Origin: Tolypeutes matacus
Taxonomy: Eukaryota; Chordata; Mammalia; Cingulata; Chlamyphoridae
Length of the DNA stretch: 64,000 nt
NCBI GenBank assembly: GCA_026826555.1
Contig: JAKSZT010053883.1
Location: 23,161,584-23,225,583, forward strand
Direction of reading: 5' to 3'
Positions 45,980 through 58,899 of this stretch are shown here, one piece after another (positions within the stretch are counted from its first letter, which is position 1; each line of letters opens with the position of its first letter). The position numbers and the translations under genes were made by a program. Under the pieces are notes generated by a model. It was not told the DNA's origin, searched no databases, and saw only the letters and a list, made by a program, of their open reading frames with translations.

Positions 45980-46640
45980 TATGGTTAAAAAAACAAACTG
46001 AAAGGCTGGTGAGGTCAGAGTCTAAGGTGGGAAGAAATATTGTGCTGAGAGTTGACCCAGAGAAATGGGCAAAGGTTGTACTATGTGAAGCTTCAAGGGA
46101 AATGAAAAGCCACTGAAGTATTTTTTATTTTTTAATTTGTTTTTTTTTTTAGGAGGTTCCAGGCATTGAACCCAGGACCTTGTACATACAAAGCAGGTGT
46201 TCACCCACTGAGCTACACCTGATCCCCCACTGAAGTGTTTGTTTGTTTGTTTGTTTTTTAGCTGAGGGATAATATGATCAGAACTTCCTTTGAAACACCT
46301 TGATGGCTGATGAGTGGGGAATGAATTGGAGTGGGATAGCCAGAGTAAATGCAGAGACACCAGCTATGACACTGTCATGTAGGCCAGAGATAATGGAAAT
46401 GGGTTAAAGAGCGTAGACACAGAAATACAGTGAAACGGGATATTCAAGAGATATTTAGGACTTGGTAAGAGGCAGGGTATTGGAAGCAAGGGAGAGGGAA
46501 GAGAGTCAAGATGACTCTTAAATTTCTTATTTGAGTAATTGGATGAGTGATGGTGGAAGAGAAGACTGAATTGCATCTTTGACAAGTTAAGTTTGAGGTG
46601 CCTTTGAGATGTGCAAATGTATATGCTGATGAACTGATCT
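45980..46640 (-). mobile_element. L2 (minus), split by a SINE
   Basis: 'gaaatgaaaagccactgaag', 'aatatgatcagaacttcctt', 'gagtcaagatgactctta' and 'gttaagtttgaggtgcctt' follow the reverse complement of the L2 3' region. A DAS SINE divides it at 46120-46226. Confidence 0.75.
46120..46226 (-). mobile_element. DAS-I-like SINE
   Basis: A short minus-strand tRNA SINE: T-rich start, 'ggcattgaacccagga' (B box), 'acccactgagctacacc' (A box). The 10-bp target duplication 'ccactgaagt' is at 46110-46119 and 46227-46236. A (GTTT)5 tract follows at 46237-46258. Confidence 0.88.
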
Positions 46641-46644
46641 GTTC

Positions 46645-49335
46645 ATTTGCTCTATAGTTTTGTCTTTTCCAGAATGTCATATAAATGGAATCATACAGTA
46701 CGTAATCTTTTCAGACAGGCTTCTTTCACTTAGTAATATGCATTTAGGATTCATCCATGTTTTTGCATGGCTTGAAAGCTCATTTATTTTTATCGCTGAA
46801 TAATATTACATTTACAGATGTACCACTTTTGTTTCTCCATCCATCTATTGAGAGACATCTTGGTTGCTTTCAGTTTTTGGCTGTGATGAGCAAAGCTGCT
46901 GTAAATATTGCATGCAGGTTTTTGTGTGGACATAATGTTTTCAAATCAATTGGGCAAATACCTAGGAGTGTGTTTACTGGATTTTATGGTAAAACTATGT
47001 TCAGTTTTGTAAAACTCTGCCAAACTGTCTTACAAAGTGACTGGACCATTTTTAATTCTCACTAGCAATGAATGAGAGTTCCTGTTGCTCTACATCCTAG
47101 TCAGCCAATTGGTATTGTCAGCTTTTTGGATTTAAGCCACTCTAAAATGTAGTGTGTAGTATTATTTCATTGTTTTAATTTGCAGTTCCCTCATGAAAAC
47201 TGATGTTGAGAATCTTTTAATATGCTTGCTTGCCATCTGTATCTCTTTTTTGGTGTGCTGTCTGTTGAGTAATTTTGCCCATTTTAAAATTGGGTTGTTT
47301 GTTTTCTTATTGTTGAATTTTTAAGAGTTCTTTCTATATTTTGAATACAAATCCTTTATCGGATACATATCTTCCAAATATTTTCTCCCAATCTGTGTCT
47401 TGTCTTTTTCTTTTCTTAGCAGTGTCTTTTTCAGAAAAGAAGATTTTAATTTCAGTAAAGTCAAACTTACCAATTTTTTTCCATTTATCTTGCTTTTGGT
47501 GTAGTATCTATAAACATCACCAAATCCAAGGTCACCAAGATTTTTTTAATGTATTATAGTTTTGCATTTTACAACTATGATCTATTTTGAGTTAATTTTT
47601 ATGAAAGGTATAAGGGTTGTCTAGGATCATTGCTTGCTTGTTTGTTTTGCATATGGATGTCCAATTTTTCTAGTATCATTTGTTAAAAGACTATCATTTC
47701 TCCTTTGAATTGCCTTTTCCCTTCATCAAAAATCAGTTGACTATATTTGTGTGGGTCTACTTCTGGGCTCTTTATTTTGTTCCATTGATTTATCTGTCTA
47801 TTCTTTTGCCAGGGCCACAGTGTTTTGATTATTGTAGCTTTACAGTAAGTCTTGTAGTCAGGTAGTGGTAGCCCTCCAACTTTGTTCTTCTTCAGTATTG
47901 TGGCAACTATTTTTTTTTTACCTTTTGATTTAAACTTAAAATCAGTTTGTCTGTATCTACAAAATAACTTTCTGGGATTTTGATTGAGATTGCATTGAAT
48001 CTATAGATCAAGTTAGAAAGAACTCACATCTTAACAATATTAAGTCTTCTTATCCATGAACATGGAATATCTTTACAATTATTTAGATCATTTTTGGTTT
48101 ATTTCATCAGTTTTGTAGTTTTCCTCATATATATCTTATACTCATAGTTTTCCTCATATAAATACTACAATTTTGTTAGTGTATTCCCAAGTACTTTGAC
48201 TTTTGGGTACTAATGTAAATGATATTGAGTTTTTAATTTAAAATTCCAATTGTTCATTATTGGGGTATAGAAAAACAGTTAACTTTTGTATATTGACCTT
48301 TTATCCTGCAATTTTACCATATCCACTTATTAGTTCTAAGAATATGCTGAAGATTTTTTTGGGTTTTCTACCTAGACAATCATGTAATCTTTATTCATGT
48401 GAAAAAAAGACAGCTTTATTTCTTTGTTTGTGATCTGTATTCCTTTTATTTCTTTTTCTTCTCTTATTGCTCTAGCTAGGAATTCTGGTACTGGGTTGAA
48501 TAGGAGTGATGAGAGAGAATATCTCTGTCTTATTCTGGGTCTTAGGGTAAAAGCATCTAATTTCTCACCAATAAGTATGATGTTATCTGTAGTTTTTGTA
48601 GATTTTTTTTTTTTTAATCAAGTTGAGGGAGTTCCCTCTAAATCATGAATGGATATTAGATTTTGTCAAATTCTTTATCTGCATCAATTAATATGATCAT
48701 ATAAATTTTCTTCTTTAGCCTGTTGGTATGGTGGATTACACTGATTGATTTTCAAATGTTGAACTAGCTTTGCATAAATCTCTTTTTCTTGTTGTATATA
48801 ATTCTATTTATGCATTGTTAGATTCAATTTGCTAATATCTTGTTAAGGATTTTTACATCTCTGTCCATGAGAGATATTGGTCTATGGTTTTCTTGTAATG
48901 TTGTAATCTGGTTTAGATATTATGGTCATGCTGGCCTCATAGAATGAGTCAGGAAGTGTTCTTTGCTTCTTTTTTCTGGACAAGAGTATAGGGAATTGGC
49001 ATAATTTCTTCCTTAAATATTGGTAGAATTCATCAGTGAAACTGTCTAGTCTGGTATTTTTTTGGAAAGTTTTAAATTATTGATTCAATTTTCTTTAACA
49101 TTTAAGACTATTTAGATAAAGTATTTCTCCTTGTATGAGTTTTGGTAGTTTATGCTTTTCAAGGAATTGATCCATTTCATCCAAGTTATCAAATTTGTAT
49201 ATTTAGAGTTGTTTCTTCATCATTCCCTTATTATCTTTTTAACATTCATGGGATCAGTAGTGGTAAGTTTCTTTCATTTCTGATATTGGTAATTTGTATA
49301 TTCTTTTTTCTTGATTAGCTTTGTTCAAGAGGTGA
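46645..49335 (-). mobile_element. old L1 3' half (minus)
   Basis: Starts in the 3' UTR ('ccagaatgtcatataaatgg', 'cacttagtaatatgcattta') and runs through the ORF2 C-terminus and reverse transcriptase to about 49335. The texture fits placental L1MB-type copies. Everything is riddled with stops. Confidence 0.85.
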
Positions 49336-49560
49336 AAAAATGAAAACAAAAACAAAAAGTCCTCAAAAGCCTTAACTGATGAAACAGCAGACCTCAAATT
49401 CAGGTGTCAACAGCTTTCTGACCATGAAATATATCAGGATCATAATAATTGCATAATGCAAAGGGTCATTGCATCTCAAAATGGCAAAAGATTTGAATGC
49501 AACCATTACTTGACCCTGAGAAGTTTAGAATTTTGACTACCATGAATTTTTAAAATCATG
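49336..49560. other. unidentified spacer
   Basis: No clear repeat. It sits between an L1 and an L2 fragment. Confidence 0.4.
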
Positions 49561-49561
49561 A

Positions 49562-50015
49562 ATGGATAAAATACTGAGCAGCTCCGGTGTGCCAGGCACT
49601 GTGCTGGACCCTGTTGTACTATGGTGAGCAAAGCAGAACATGGTTCCTATCTTCATGGGGACTGGACTAAAATTAATCAAATGATGTCACAAATAAATGA
49701 AAATGTGCTACTGAGGTTGGTAAGTTACATAAAGGAGAAAAGAATAAGGTCTATGATATTAATTAATAGAGGAACTTGATCTAGACCAGGAAATGAGAGA
49801 TGGCTGCCCTGAGGAAAGGACAATTGCACTAAGGTCTGAAAATTGGGTAGAAGTTAACCAGGCAGAAGGAGAAACATGTGCCTGACAGAGGCAACAGCAC
49901 ATGCAAAGTCCCGGAGGTGGGCTGGACCATGCCAGTATGAGGTCCTAAAAGAAGGCCAGTGTGTTTGGAATGGAAACAAGGGGTAGGAGAGTGGGAGGAG
50001 TTGAGGGTGGAAAGG
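49562..50015 (-). repeat. L2 (minus)
   Basis: 'gtgccaggcactgtgctgga', 'gaggaaaggacaattgcac' and 'acagcacatgcaaagtccc' are the reverse complement of the L2 3' region. Confidence 0.8.
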
Positions 50016-50249
50016 GGCAGTGCCTGGCCATTCTGGAGTTATACCATTATCCTAAGAGCTCTGGATGTTTTGCCTTCATGTTAAGACTGGTGAAAACCAC
50101 TAAGGCTTCTCTCCATCGCTTGCTTCTTTTCTCAGAGGGAAACAAGAAGGAGAGCTGGCAGCACCGAGAAAGAGCAGGCAGAAAACCATGTTTGTTAGTT
50201 ATTGTCTTACTCATTTAGCCATCTCGTGGGGGCATATTCCTGCAGTTAT

Positions 50250-52185
50250 GGTTTTTTAATAAATAGTTTTATTGATGTATAATTCATAATAAAATTCACC
50301 CATTTTAAGTGTGCAATTCAATGATTTTAGCAAATTGACAGAGTTGTGCATCCATCATCACAATTACAATCCAGTTTTAGAACATTTCTATCATCCAAAA
50401 AGTTCCCTTGTGCCCATTTGCAGTTCATTCCAATTCTTGCCTGCAGTCTTAGGCAGTCACTGCTTTCTGCCTCTATGAATTTGCCTTTTCTGGACATTTC
50501 ATATGATGGGAATTATGCTACATCTAGTATTCTAATCTGGTTTCTTAGAATAATATTTTTGAGGTTTATCCATGTTTTAGCATGTATCAGCAATTCTTTT
50601 GTTTTAATTGCTAAGTAGTATTCTATTAGATGGATATTCAATATTTTGTGTATTCATTCAGCCCTTAATGGACATTTGAATTGCTTCCGCTTTTAAGCTA
50701 TTTTGAATAATGCTGCTATGAACACTTGCATACAGATCATTTTGTAGACACATGGTTTCATTTCTCTTGGGGAGATTCCTGGAGTGGAGTTGCTGAGTTC
50801 TACAGGAAGTTTGTATTTAGATTTTTAAGACTCTCCCATGCTGTTTTTCCAGAATGATTATACCACTTTACATTTTTCATATCTACCACTTTACACATGA
50901 GAGTTCTAGTTTCTCCATATACTTAACAACATTTGGTACTGTTTTTATTTTTTAAAATTATAGACATTCTTGTAGATTTGAATGGGTATCTCACTGTGTT
51001 TTTAATTTGCAATTCCTTAATGACACATGCTATTAGTCAAGCATGTTAAGCATGGTTTTATGAGCTAATTGGCCATTTGTATAGTTTCTTTGGTGAAATG
51101 CCTTTGCAAGTTCTTGGCCCATTTTTAATTGGATTGTTTGTCATATTATTGAAATTGCAAATGGTCTTGATATATTCTGGATACACATAATTTATTAGAT
51201 ATATGATATTCCAATATTTACTCCCATATTGTGCCTTATACTTTCATTTTCTTAATGGTATCCTTTGAAATAAAAGTTTTTAATTTTGTTAGAGTAATTT
51301 ATTGATTTTTTCTTTTATGGCTCATGCTTTTAGTGTCATTTCTAAGAACTCTTTGCCTAAAACAAGGTCATGAAGATTTTCTCCTTTATTTTCTTCTAGA
51401 AGTTTTATGGTTTTTGCTCTTATATTTAAGCCTTTGATCCATTTTGAGTTAATTTTTGTGTATGGTGTGAGGTGAAGAGGTAAGTCCATCTGAATAGCCT
51501 ATTATCCCAGGATCATTTGTCATAAAGACTGTCCTTTTTCCATTGACTTGCATAGTCACTTTTGCTGAACGTCGTTTGAACATAAATATAAGGATTTATA
51601 AATTTTTGGACTCAATTAAAAAAAAATTTTTTTTTAATTTTAAATTTTTAGGAGGTACCAGGGATCGAATCTGGGACCTTATACATGCAAAGCAGGCACT
51701 CAACCACTGAGCTACATCCGTTCCACTAGACTCATTTTATTTCATTTGATCTACTGCTTATCCTTGCACCAATGCCACATTCTCTGGATTACTGTGGTTT
51801 TACAGTAAGTTTTGCTCTGTTTTTCAAAATAGTTTTGCCTTTCTTGGTCTGAATTTCTGTATACATTTTAGGGTCAGTTTTCCAATTTCCAACCAAAAAA
51901 AAGCTTTCTGGAATTTTGGGATTGTAGTGAATAGGTAGATCAATTTGGGGAGAATCACCATCCTGATAATATTGAGTCATCTAATCCATGAACATAAAAT
52001 GTCTCTCCATTTATTTAGATCTTCTTTAACTGATCTCAGCAAAATTTTGTAGTTTTCAGTGAACAAGTCTTTCTTGTTTCTTACTAAAGTTGTTCCTAAG
52101 AATTCTACTATTTGTGAGGCTGTTGTAAATGGCCATATGGTTCTGTTTTATTTTAAATTTCTGAAATTTGGGTTCATCATTTATG
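50250..52185 (-). mobile_element. old L1 3' half (minus), SINE inside
   Basis: 'tttattgatgtataattcat' and 'tttaagtgtgcaattcaatg' open the 3' UTR. ORF2 C-terminus and reverse-transcriptase text follow to about 52185. A DAS-I-like SINE interrupts at about 51620-51726. Of L1M age; no useful frame survives. Confidence 0.85.
51620..51726 (-). mobile_element. DAS-I-like SINE
   Basis: T-rich start, then 'ggtaccagggatcgaatctg' (B box) and 'aaccactgagctacatcc' (A box). The imperfect target duplication is '(g)gactcaatt/agactcattt' near 51608 and 51728. Confidence 0.82.
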
Positions 52186-52189
52186 GCTG

Positions 52190-52955
52190 TTAGTTTCTTC
52201 TCTCAGTTACCTTCCACCCCCTAGAAATAGCCTTATTCTGAGTCTGGACAGAATCGAGGAAATTAGGAGGGCCCTCACGTTGGCATGTCGTGCCCCTGAA
52301 CCTGCCCCTTCTCCACCACCTTTGCCTTTCTCTAGGAGGGAATGGCAGGCTTGGACTCTGGTCAGCCGGTGGACCCGGGTGGAGGTAGGGTGAGATGGGA
52401 AGGAAAGGCTTAGCTCCCAGCAAAGACCTAGGTGTCTTAAGCCAGATGCCAGCTGGCTGCAGTCCAGAATACTGTTAGCTCTGAAGGCTTCAGATGAAAT
52501 GGCAAGGCCGTCCTGTCAGACCAGAGAGCGCAGGAAGATGCAATTGAGTGGAGGTGGGCATGGTGTCCATGTGGGCAGTCGACGTCTCAGGGGTCTTTAG
52601 GGTGTTAGCAGGCCCCAAACCCTGGGCCGAGACTCTGAACTGTAACCCAAGAGGAAAGGAGCCCTAAGCAGGGGAAGGTTTGGCCACAGAACAGAGAAGC
52701 AAGGGAAAGGAAGCTATTCTTACGAAATTGTTCACTCTTGCCTCAAGTGCCCACCACACTCCAGGCTCTGAGCTTGTAGCTGAGCCTGGTGCTGGGCTGA
52801 AGCTGTACAGATTATCTGGGGCAAAATCAAGATTGGCCTCAGAGGTGGAGCAGGGCTGAGCCCACAGGTGCATGGGTGGTGGTCCCACAGCTGGGAGAGG
52901 AGGAAGCCAAAGGGAGGACCTGACTGAGAGGGGTTCTGGCAGGAGCTGAGCACCT
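52190..52955. other. unique DNA
   Basis: No exon, RNA or clear repeat is supported. The overlapping minus-strand frames at 52664-53004 have no recognised domain. Confidence 0.45.
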
Positions 52956-52959
52956 GCCT

Positions 52960-53125
52960 GGCTAAGCATAATGTGTCAAGCAAGTGCTGACCTATGCTTT
53001 GCACATGTTATGCTTTATCTCAACTAACTATATGAAGAAGGAATTGTTATTACCTTTGTTTTACAGATGAGAAAATGGAGGCTCCTGGTGAAGTAATTGT
53101 CTAAAGTCTCTCACAGGGAGGGAAG
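52960..53125 (-). repeat. MIR (minus)
   Basis: 'ttattacctttgttttacag', 'atgagaaaatggaggctcc' fit the reverse complement of MIR. Confidence 0.75.
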
Positions 53126-53339
53126 CGGATGGGGCAGAGGACCAACGGGATGGGAGGGCCCCAAGGGGAGAGCACGCCCCTTCCCACAGTGGGAGTGGGT
53201 TATCAACGGTCTGCAGTCAGTCACCAGTCCCAGGCTTGGGGGTCTCAGGCACCTGTCTGGCCTTTAGGACACATGTGTTCTCCTCAGCTCAGCCCACGTG
53301 GCCCAGCTCCTGCCCACCTCCCTGAGGTCATCCCCTTGT

Positions 53340-53765
53340 CACTCCCCCTGGCTCACCTGCCCTGGCCGCACTGGCCCTCTGGACATTCCTTCGGCACACC
53401 TCCATCAGCCTCCCCCAGGCCCTCACACATGCTGTTGCCTCCCTGTGGGACGCCCCATCCCTGACCCACTGCCTGGCTTCTGTCTCAAAGAATCACCACT
53501 TCCTCAGAGCAGCCTTCCCTGAGCCCCTCATCTAACCACTCAACCGTCCATTAGTTCCCTTTTGTTATGTCCATCATATTCCATAATCACGCATTCATTA
53601 GCGACTTCTAACATGGGCGACACCTGCAAGACCACTGGTTACTCGAAGAGAGGGCTTTGCTGAATCCCTGTGCCTGGCACAGAGATGGGCATAGAGTGGC
53701 CACTCAATACTGTCTTGGTGAATAAATGAATGAATGGATGGGTGAGTGAATAAATGAATGAGGTC
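53340..53765 (+). repeat. L2 3' end (plus)
   Basis: 'ctgccctggccgcactggcc', 'tgcctggcttctgtctc', 'agcagccttccctgagccc' and the tail 'gtgaataaatgaatgaatg' follow L2 order. The tail carries (GAAT)n repeats. Confidence 0.75.
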
Positions 53766-53910
53766 TTTAATCTTTTCACAAGTTTATGAGGTAGGTGTTA
53801 TCCTTATTTTATGATGAAGAAACCGAGACTCCAAGTGGTGAAGCCACTTGCCCAGGGTCACACAGTGGATCAAGAGCAGAGCTGGGATTTGAACTCAGCC
53901 ATGGAGAGAG
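53765..53910 (-). repeat. MIR (minus)
   Basis: 'gaggtaggtgttatccttat', 'cttgcccagggtcacacag' and 'gagctgggatttgaactcag' are a well-kept reverse MIR. Confidence 0.85.
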
Positions 53911-53994
53911 GTCCAGTAGGGTACTGATTATGGATAAAATGGGGCAGAGGGACCCCAGGCACAGGCCTCTCCAGCCCCATCTCTCACCTCTTGC

Positions 53995-54450
53995 TCTGTC
54001 CCTTAAACACATAGCCCGTTCTGTAGCCATTCCAACCCTAAATGCTTCCAAGCCCTCCACACCTTGGTACACGTCGTCCCCCACCTGGAGTGACCTTCCC
54101 ACCAAGGCCACCTGACAAACTCCTTCTCACCCCCCTCGGCCCAGTTCAACGTCACCTCCTCCGTATAACTCTGCTGTGATGGTTTAACTTCTGGGTAACT
54201 TCTGCTGCACAGTTATGCAGCTTCTGTGAAGCTTCCTCTCCCTCCCCAGGTGGATTCCGATGGGCCCTGCTCTGACTCCCACAGCACCACGCACATCCCG
54301 CCGCTGGCACCAGACTGGTCTAGTCCTGTGTGCTTCTTGCCCACCAGACATAGAGCTCCTGGAGGACTGGGCCACGACTTATAGGTGCTAAATAAATGTT
54401 CCTGGATGCCCTAGTGAATGAATGAATGAATGAGTGAATGGCTGAAGGCA
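53995..54450 (+). repeat. L2 3' end (plus)
   Basis: 'ttccaagccctccacacct', 'cacctggagtgaccttccc', 'agagctcctggaggactgg', then 'gtgctaaataaatgttcctg' and a (GAAT)n tail at 54413-54440. Confidence 0.72.
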
Positions 54451-54619
54451 TCAAATCTAGGCAAACTGAATGGGCCACTCCAGCCATCTCCCATCCTTCT
54501 GCACTGTTAACATCAAAGGTCACCAGCCCCGCAGTGACCCACAAACAGGGGTTTCCAGTATTGGAAATGCGCAGAAATGTCTTTCAGTCCATCCCCCTGC
54601 CTCTAGGCTGGAAGACAGT

Positions 54620-55085
54620 GTCATTCTGATGTTACAGAAGTATCAGCCCAGGCTCAGCGAGGTTGAACCATTTGCCCAAGGTTGCACAGCCAATACCTGG
54701 CTGAGAACCTTGGTCTCTGACAGCCACAACTATGTTATCATCAGCCAAATAACTGGAGCAGCCAGGCAGCCACAGGCATTGTGTGCTTGGCATGTGCCCG
54801 CCCTGTGCTGTGGGCACTGTGAGGATCAGCTCTTTTCACCCTCCCCATAACCTGACCAACACTTGTTATTCATTTAAATTTTCACTGTGCATCATTTTCT
54901 CATCATAGAGAAAAATATAGGCTTATTCAAACATTAGACAAACATAAAAACTGGAAAGTGAGGACTCCCAACTCCCACTCTCCTTATTCCCACTTTGCAG
55001 ATGAGGGAATTGAGGCAGGTAGCGATTTCTGCATGACCCAGGGTCGTTCCCTAAGAGCACACACCTGGGCTCTGCCTCCCTGATG
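54620..55085 (-). repeat. two or three MIR fragments (minus)
   Basis: 54655-54700 ('gaggttgaaccatttgccc', 'aaggttgcacagccaatacc') and 54990-55080 ('ctttgcagatgagggaattg', 'acctgggctctgcctccc') are reverse MIR cores. 54785-54850 may be a third scrap. Confidence 0.7.
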
Positions 55086-55089
55086 AGAC

Positions 55090-56200
55090 ACCAGCAGCTC
55101 AGGCTTCTCGGGGCCACCAAGACCCTGGGACAGTCTGGGGCAGTTGCAGACAATTGGCACACTTGTCGAGACTTTCTTCAGGTTTGGCACAAGCAAATCA
55201 ATATTCAGTTGTGCTATCTAGAATGGCGCCTGCTTCCCTGCTGAGGGATGGCAGAGAAGTGCAATAATCTTGACAAAAATCTAAATAGAATTGTCTCTAG
55301 TGAACTGGAGGGGAGGCTTTGTACAGGGGCCTCCTGGGAAGGCCATAAATCTAAGGCTGATGAATTACCTGGGCAGGTGCCTCGGCCACCAAGCATCCTT
55401 GCTCAGGACCAGAAGAGGGATGATTACTTCTTTGTGCACGGTTATCTGGGGTGAGTTGGTCCATTTTTCTCTTTTATTACCATTGGGTTTCAGGAAAGTG
55501 CCTGCTCAAGCACTGCCCCCACCCCCTTATTGAAATGTTGGATTTATTTGGTGACTCCATTATTCCTGGGTGTTGAGGGCCAGACAGAGCCCACCACAAG
55601 GACTCATTCCCCAAGCCTACCTGCCCAGAGGCTTGTTTCTGTGGGCGTGATTAGTGGGTTGCTGGACAGGCACCACACATACTCTTCACCCTCATCAGTG
55701 GTGTCATCAATTTCTCTTCCTTCCTCCTTCCCCTGCTCCATGGACCGGCCATGCCCACCTCCAGGCAGTAGAAGCAGACTGAGGTGGAGATTTTCTTAGC
55801 CTTGGGAGATGCGGTCTTTATTCTGAGCAGCCACGTACCAGGCTGAAATTTAAGGTTCAATTATTAAAGGAAGATGGGAGAATACATTGAGGGGTCACTG
55901 GCAAACTCCACCATAATGAGGAATGTCGATAAGGGGAGTGTTTCTAGGAACTAAGGTGGGGCTGGTGTGGGAGGGTGAGGCTCTGGGTTCACTCTGTCTT
56001 CTCCACCTTTCCTCTCCCCCAAGACCTCTTTTGTGCCCCTCTTTCTCAACCTTGACACTAGGATGTGGAGTGTTTTATTGCCTTAATTTGGATCTTCTGA
56101 AGTGCCCTCTTGGCCATCTCAGCTCTGGGGTCCCCCAAGCCAGAGAGACCATTAGGACGTTTAGAGAATTAGTTATAGAAGTCCACTGTTGAAATTCCAT
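55090..56200. other. unique DNA
   Basis: No repeat, exon or RNA is recognised. Open frames on both strands overlap without family resemblance. Confidence 0.45.
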
Positions 56201-56202
56201 GC

Positions 56203-56705
56203 TCATTCATTCACTCAATATTTATTGGGTACTTTGTGACAGATACTGTGCCAGATGCTGGGGATACAATAGAAAGTAGAATCAGATATGTTTCCTGCCC
56301 TCCTGAAGCATAGACTACAGTGGGAACAGATGATATAAAAAAACAAATAATATAATACATGTGCTGTCATAAGTGTTGTGATTGCAGTGTATGGTGCTAT
56401 GTGTAGGGATGTCAGTAAATGTTTTCTTGAGGACGTGATGAATAGGACTTTCCCAGGTAACAAGGGAAGAAAGAGCATTCTAGGCAAAAGAAGCAGCATG
56501 TGCAAAGGCCCTGGGGTAGGAAGTCAGGAAATGTGACTGGTACAGATAAAATGGGGGGGGGGCAAGGGGGTTGTAGTGAGGTTGGGCCCAGGTCAGGTAA
56601 GGCATTGTAGGTTATGTTGAGAAGTCTGTCTCTCCAGTTAGGGCCACAGGAAGCCTTTCAAGGTATTTGAGAAGGGTCGTTTGGGCCCTGCAATCATGCA
56701 TATCT
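56203..56705 (-). repeat. L2 (minus)
   Basis: 'ttcattcactcaatatttat', 'actgtgccagatgctgggga', 'agcagcatgtgcaaaggccc' and 'cacaggaagcctttcaagg' are the reverse complement of the L2 3' kilobase. Confidence 0.85.
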
Positions 56706-57820
56706 CCCAGACCCTCCTTTCAAATCTGGATAGAGTTGAGGCCATTGTGATTCTTTTGCTGCCTCCAGTGAAGGTACATCTGTGACCTGGGTGGGGGAAT
56801 TTGGCTTCTCAGTTATCTTTGCTCTTGGGGTCCCATGCACCTGAATTTGGGTAAGTCAGGGCCAGATTCAAATCAGTCCATGGGGTCAGAAAGAGAATTC
56901 AGAGCGAAGTATTGGCTGCAGCAGTGAAACCTCTCCACGCCCTTGGCATTGTGGTCCTGAGCACCAGACAGACTCTTGGCAGCTAAAGCCCTTCCTTTGG
57001 CAGCTTCCGTGACCACACATCATGGATGGAAATAGATTCCATTAGCTCTCGCTGACCTTCATCTTGTCTAATAACTGAGTGTAAAGGCTTCTCTGGATTA
57101 AACTTGGCACTTTGAGCCTTGGCATTAAAAGAGAAAGATCAATCCTTTCTATGCACAAAGAGTTGACATGCTTTCCCTTTTGGGAAGTCACTCACCCTCA
57201 TTCCAGGAAAGTCTGGGGTGGGTTCTCTCAGATGCGGGTCATACATTCTGTCTGCTTCCCTCTTCCCTTGCATTCCTCTGTGCTTTCCTGAGTGGAGGGA
57301 CAGGAAGGGACTTTGAGCTGGCTCAGGATTCATGAGAAACTCAGCCCACCTTGTCTATACCTGTGATCAGTAGCCCTGATGATTGGGTATTGGGGGTATT
57401 ATTTTCTCCATTTGACCACTGACCCTTAAAATAGGAGCCTCCATCCTCTAGGGAGTACTGGTCAGGAGCTTCTGCCTCAATTTCCAACTCTCCCTTGCTC
57501 TTCTTTTAGGGAGGAGGAGGACTCATCTGAAAAGTGAACTTGGGAAAGGGGGGCACTGAGTTTCTCTCTCCTGTTCTCTCCTTCTGTCTCGCTGCCCTGC
57601 AGGTCACATGTCTTCTCCATCCTTCAGGCTTAGGGCTCCCTCCAGCCTTGTTGGGGAAGAGAGGTGGGGAAGGGTCTGCAGCTGTCTAGCTGGTCAACCA
57701 TTCCAGGGGCTATGTTTAGTTCAAGAAGAAGGAAGCAGAAGACCTGTTTTGATCTTAGGCTTCATCCTTTTCGCTAGCAATGCGTGCGATATTCTGATCC
57801 CCACCTGTGCCTGGTGCTCC
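56706..57820. other. unique DNA
   Basis: No exon, RNA or clear repeat was identified. 57000-57130 is repeat-free and of mixed composition. Confidence 0.45.
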
Positions 57821-58680
57821 TCTCCCAAGTAGCTCAGAACCCAGAAGGAAAAGGTATAATTGGTCTTTAACGGACTCCAATCATAATTACAAATTATTTT
57901 CATTTTTACTCTCACTCCCACCCATTTCTTTTCTTCTTCCTTTGGTCAAAATCTGGGCATGTTTCAAACATGTCAACACCAGGATGTTATTGCTTCATCA
58001 GAGCAATGGTGATGTACAGAGAGGGATTTGGACAATATTTTCTACAGGGAATGCAGTAATTTGAACAATGAAAGTTTAGGATAAGAATTTAGCTAGTAAA
58101 AAGTGGTTATGAAAGTGGTAAAAGGGTTCTAAGGGGTTTAGAATTAGCAAATGCAGAAAGCAGCTACTACCTGTAGGACTGAGTGAGTGTGAAGGAAGGA
58201 AGAACTTAGAAGAGGGTCTTGTCAACTCCCAAGGCTGAGATTCCGACCCTTTTGAAAAAGGTGTGGCTGCCACAGAAACAGACAGCCTGCTGGTGGCAAA
58301 ATCATTTGCCAGAGGGTGCAGGACAGGGCTGGCCTGAAGGAATGGCCAGTCATTGGTGACAGAGCAACTTGCTGGAGGCCAGGAACTGGAGCTGGTTTAT
58401 GAGAGCCTCTGTCGGGAGTGCTACTGGACTTCCCGCTCATGATCCCCAGCTCTAGCACTGAAATACAGCTCATCGAAAGCTGGAGGGCAGGCACTTTCTA
58501 CTGCTAGCATTGCAGTGTTCCTCCAGCACCCTCTTTTGACAAAGTCTTACATTAAGCCATGACAAAGGAGAAATGTTTGCAAGGTCCAGTTGCAGTATCA
58601 CAGAGCAAGGTAGGTAGATTTGGAGCTGAGAAAAATAAATTGATAACTGGCACAGTCCAATCCTTTTGTTATTCAGCTTC
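57821..58680. other. repeat-like sequence of unknown family
   Basis: The texture ('ggacaatattttctacaggg', 'gcagaaagcagctactacct', 'ataaattgataactggcac') recalls an interspersed repeat or the 3' flank of the ERVL next to it, but I cannot name it. Confidence 0.35.
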
Positions 58681-58899
58681 TGTGTGCACCCTTTATACAC
58701 AATTTGAACTTCCACTCAACACAAAAACTCTGTTTACACCTAATAAAATGCAGTTATCTTTCATTCAAGTGAAGACATTCTTAACTTCTCCAAATGAAGA
58801 CACATACAGTCCCAGCAGTCATCTATCATTGGCTATATTAATTACTTCTCAAATTCAGTCATGGTTCCACTAAACGTTCTGTTACCTAAAGACTAAATT

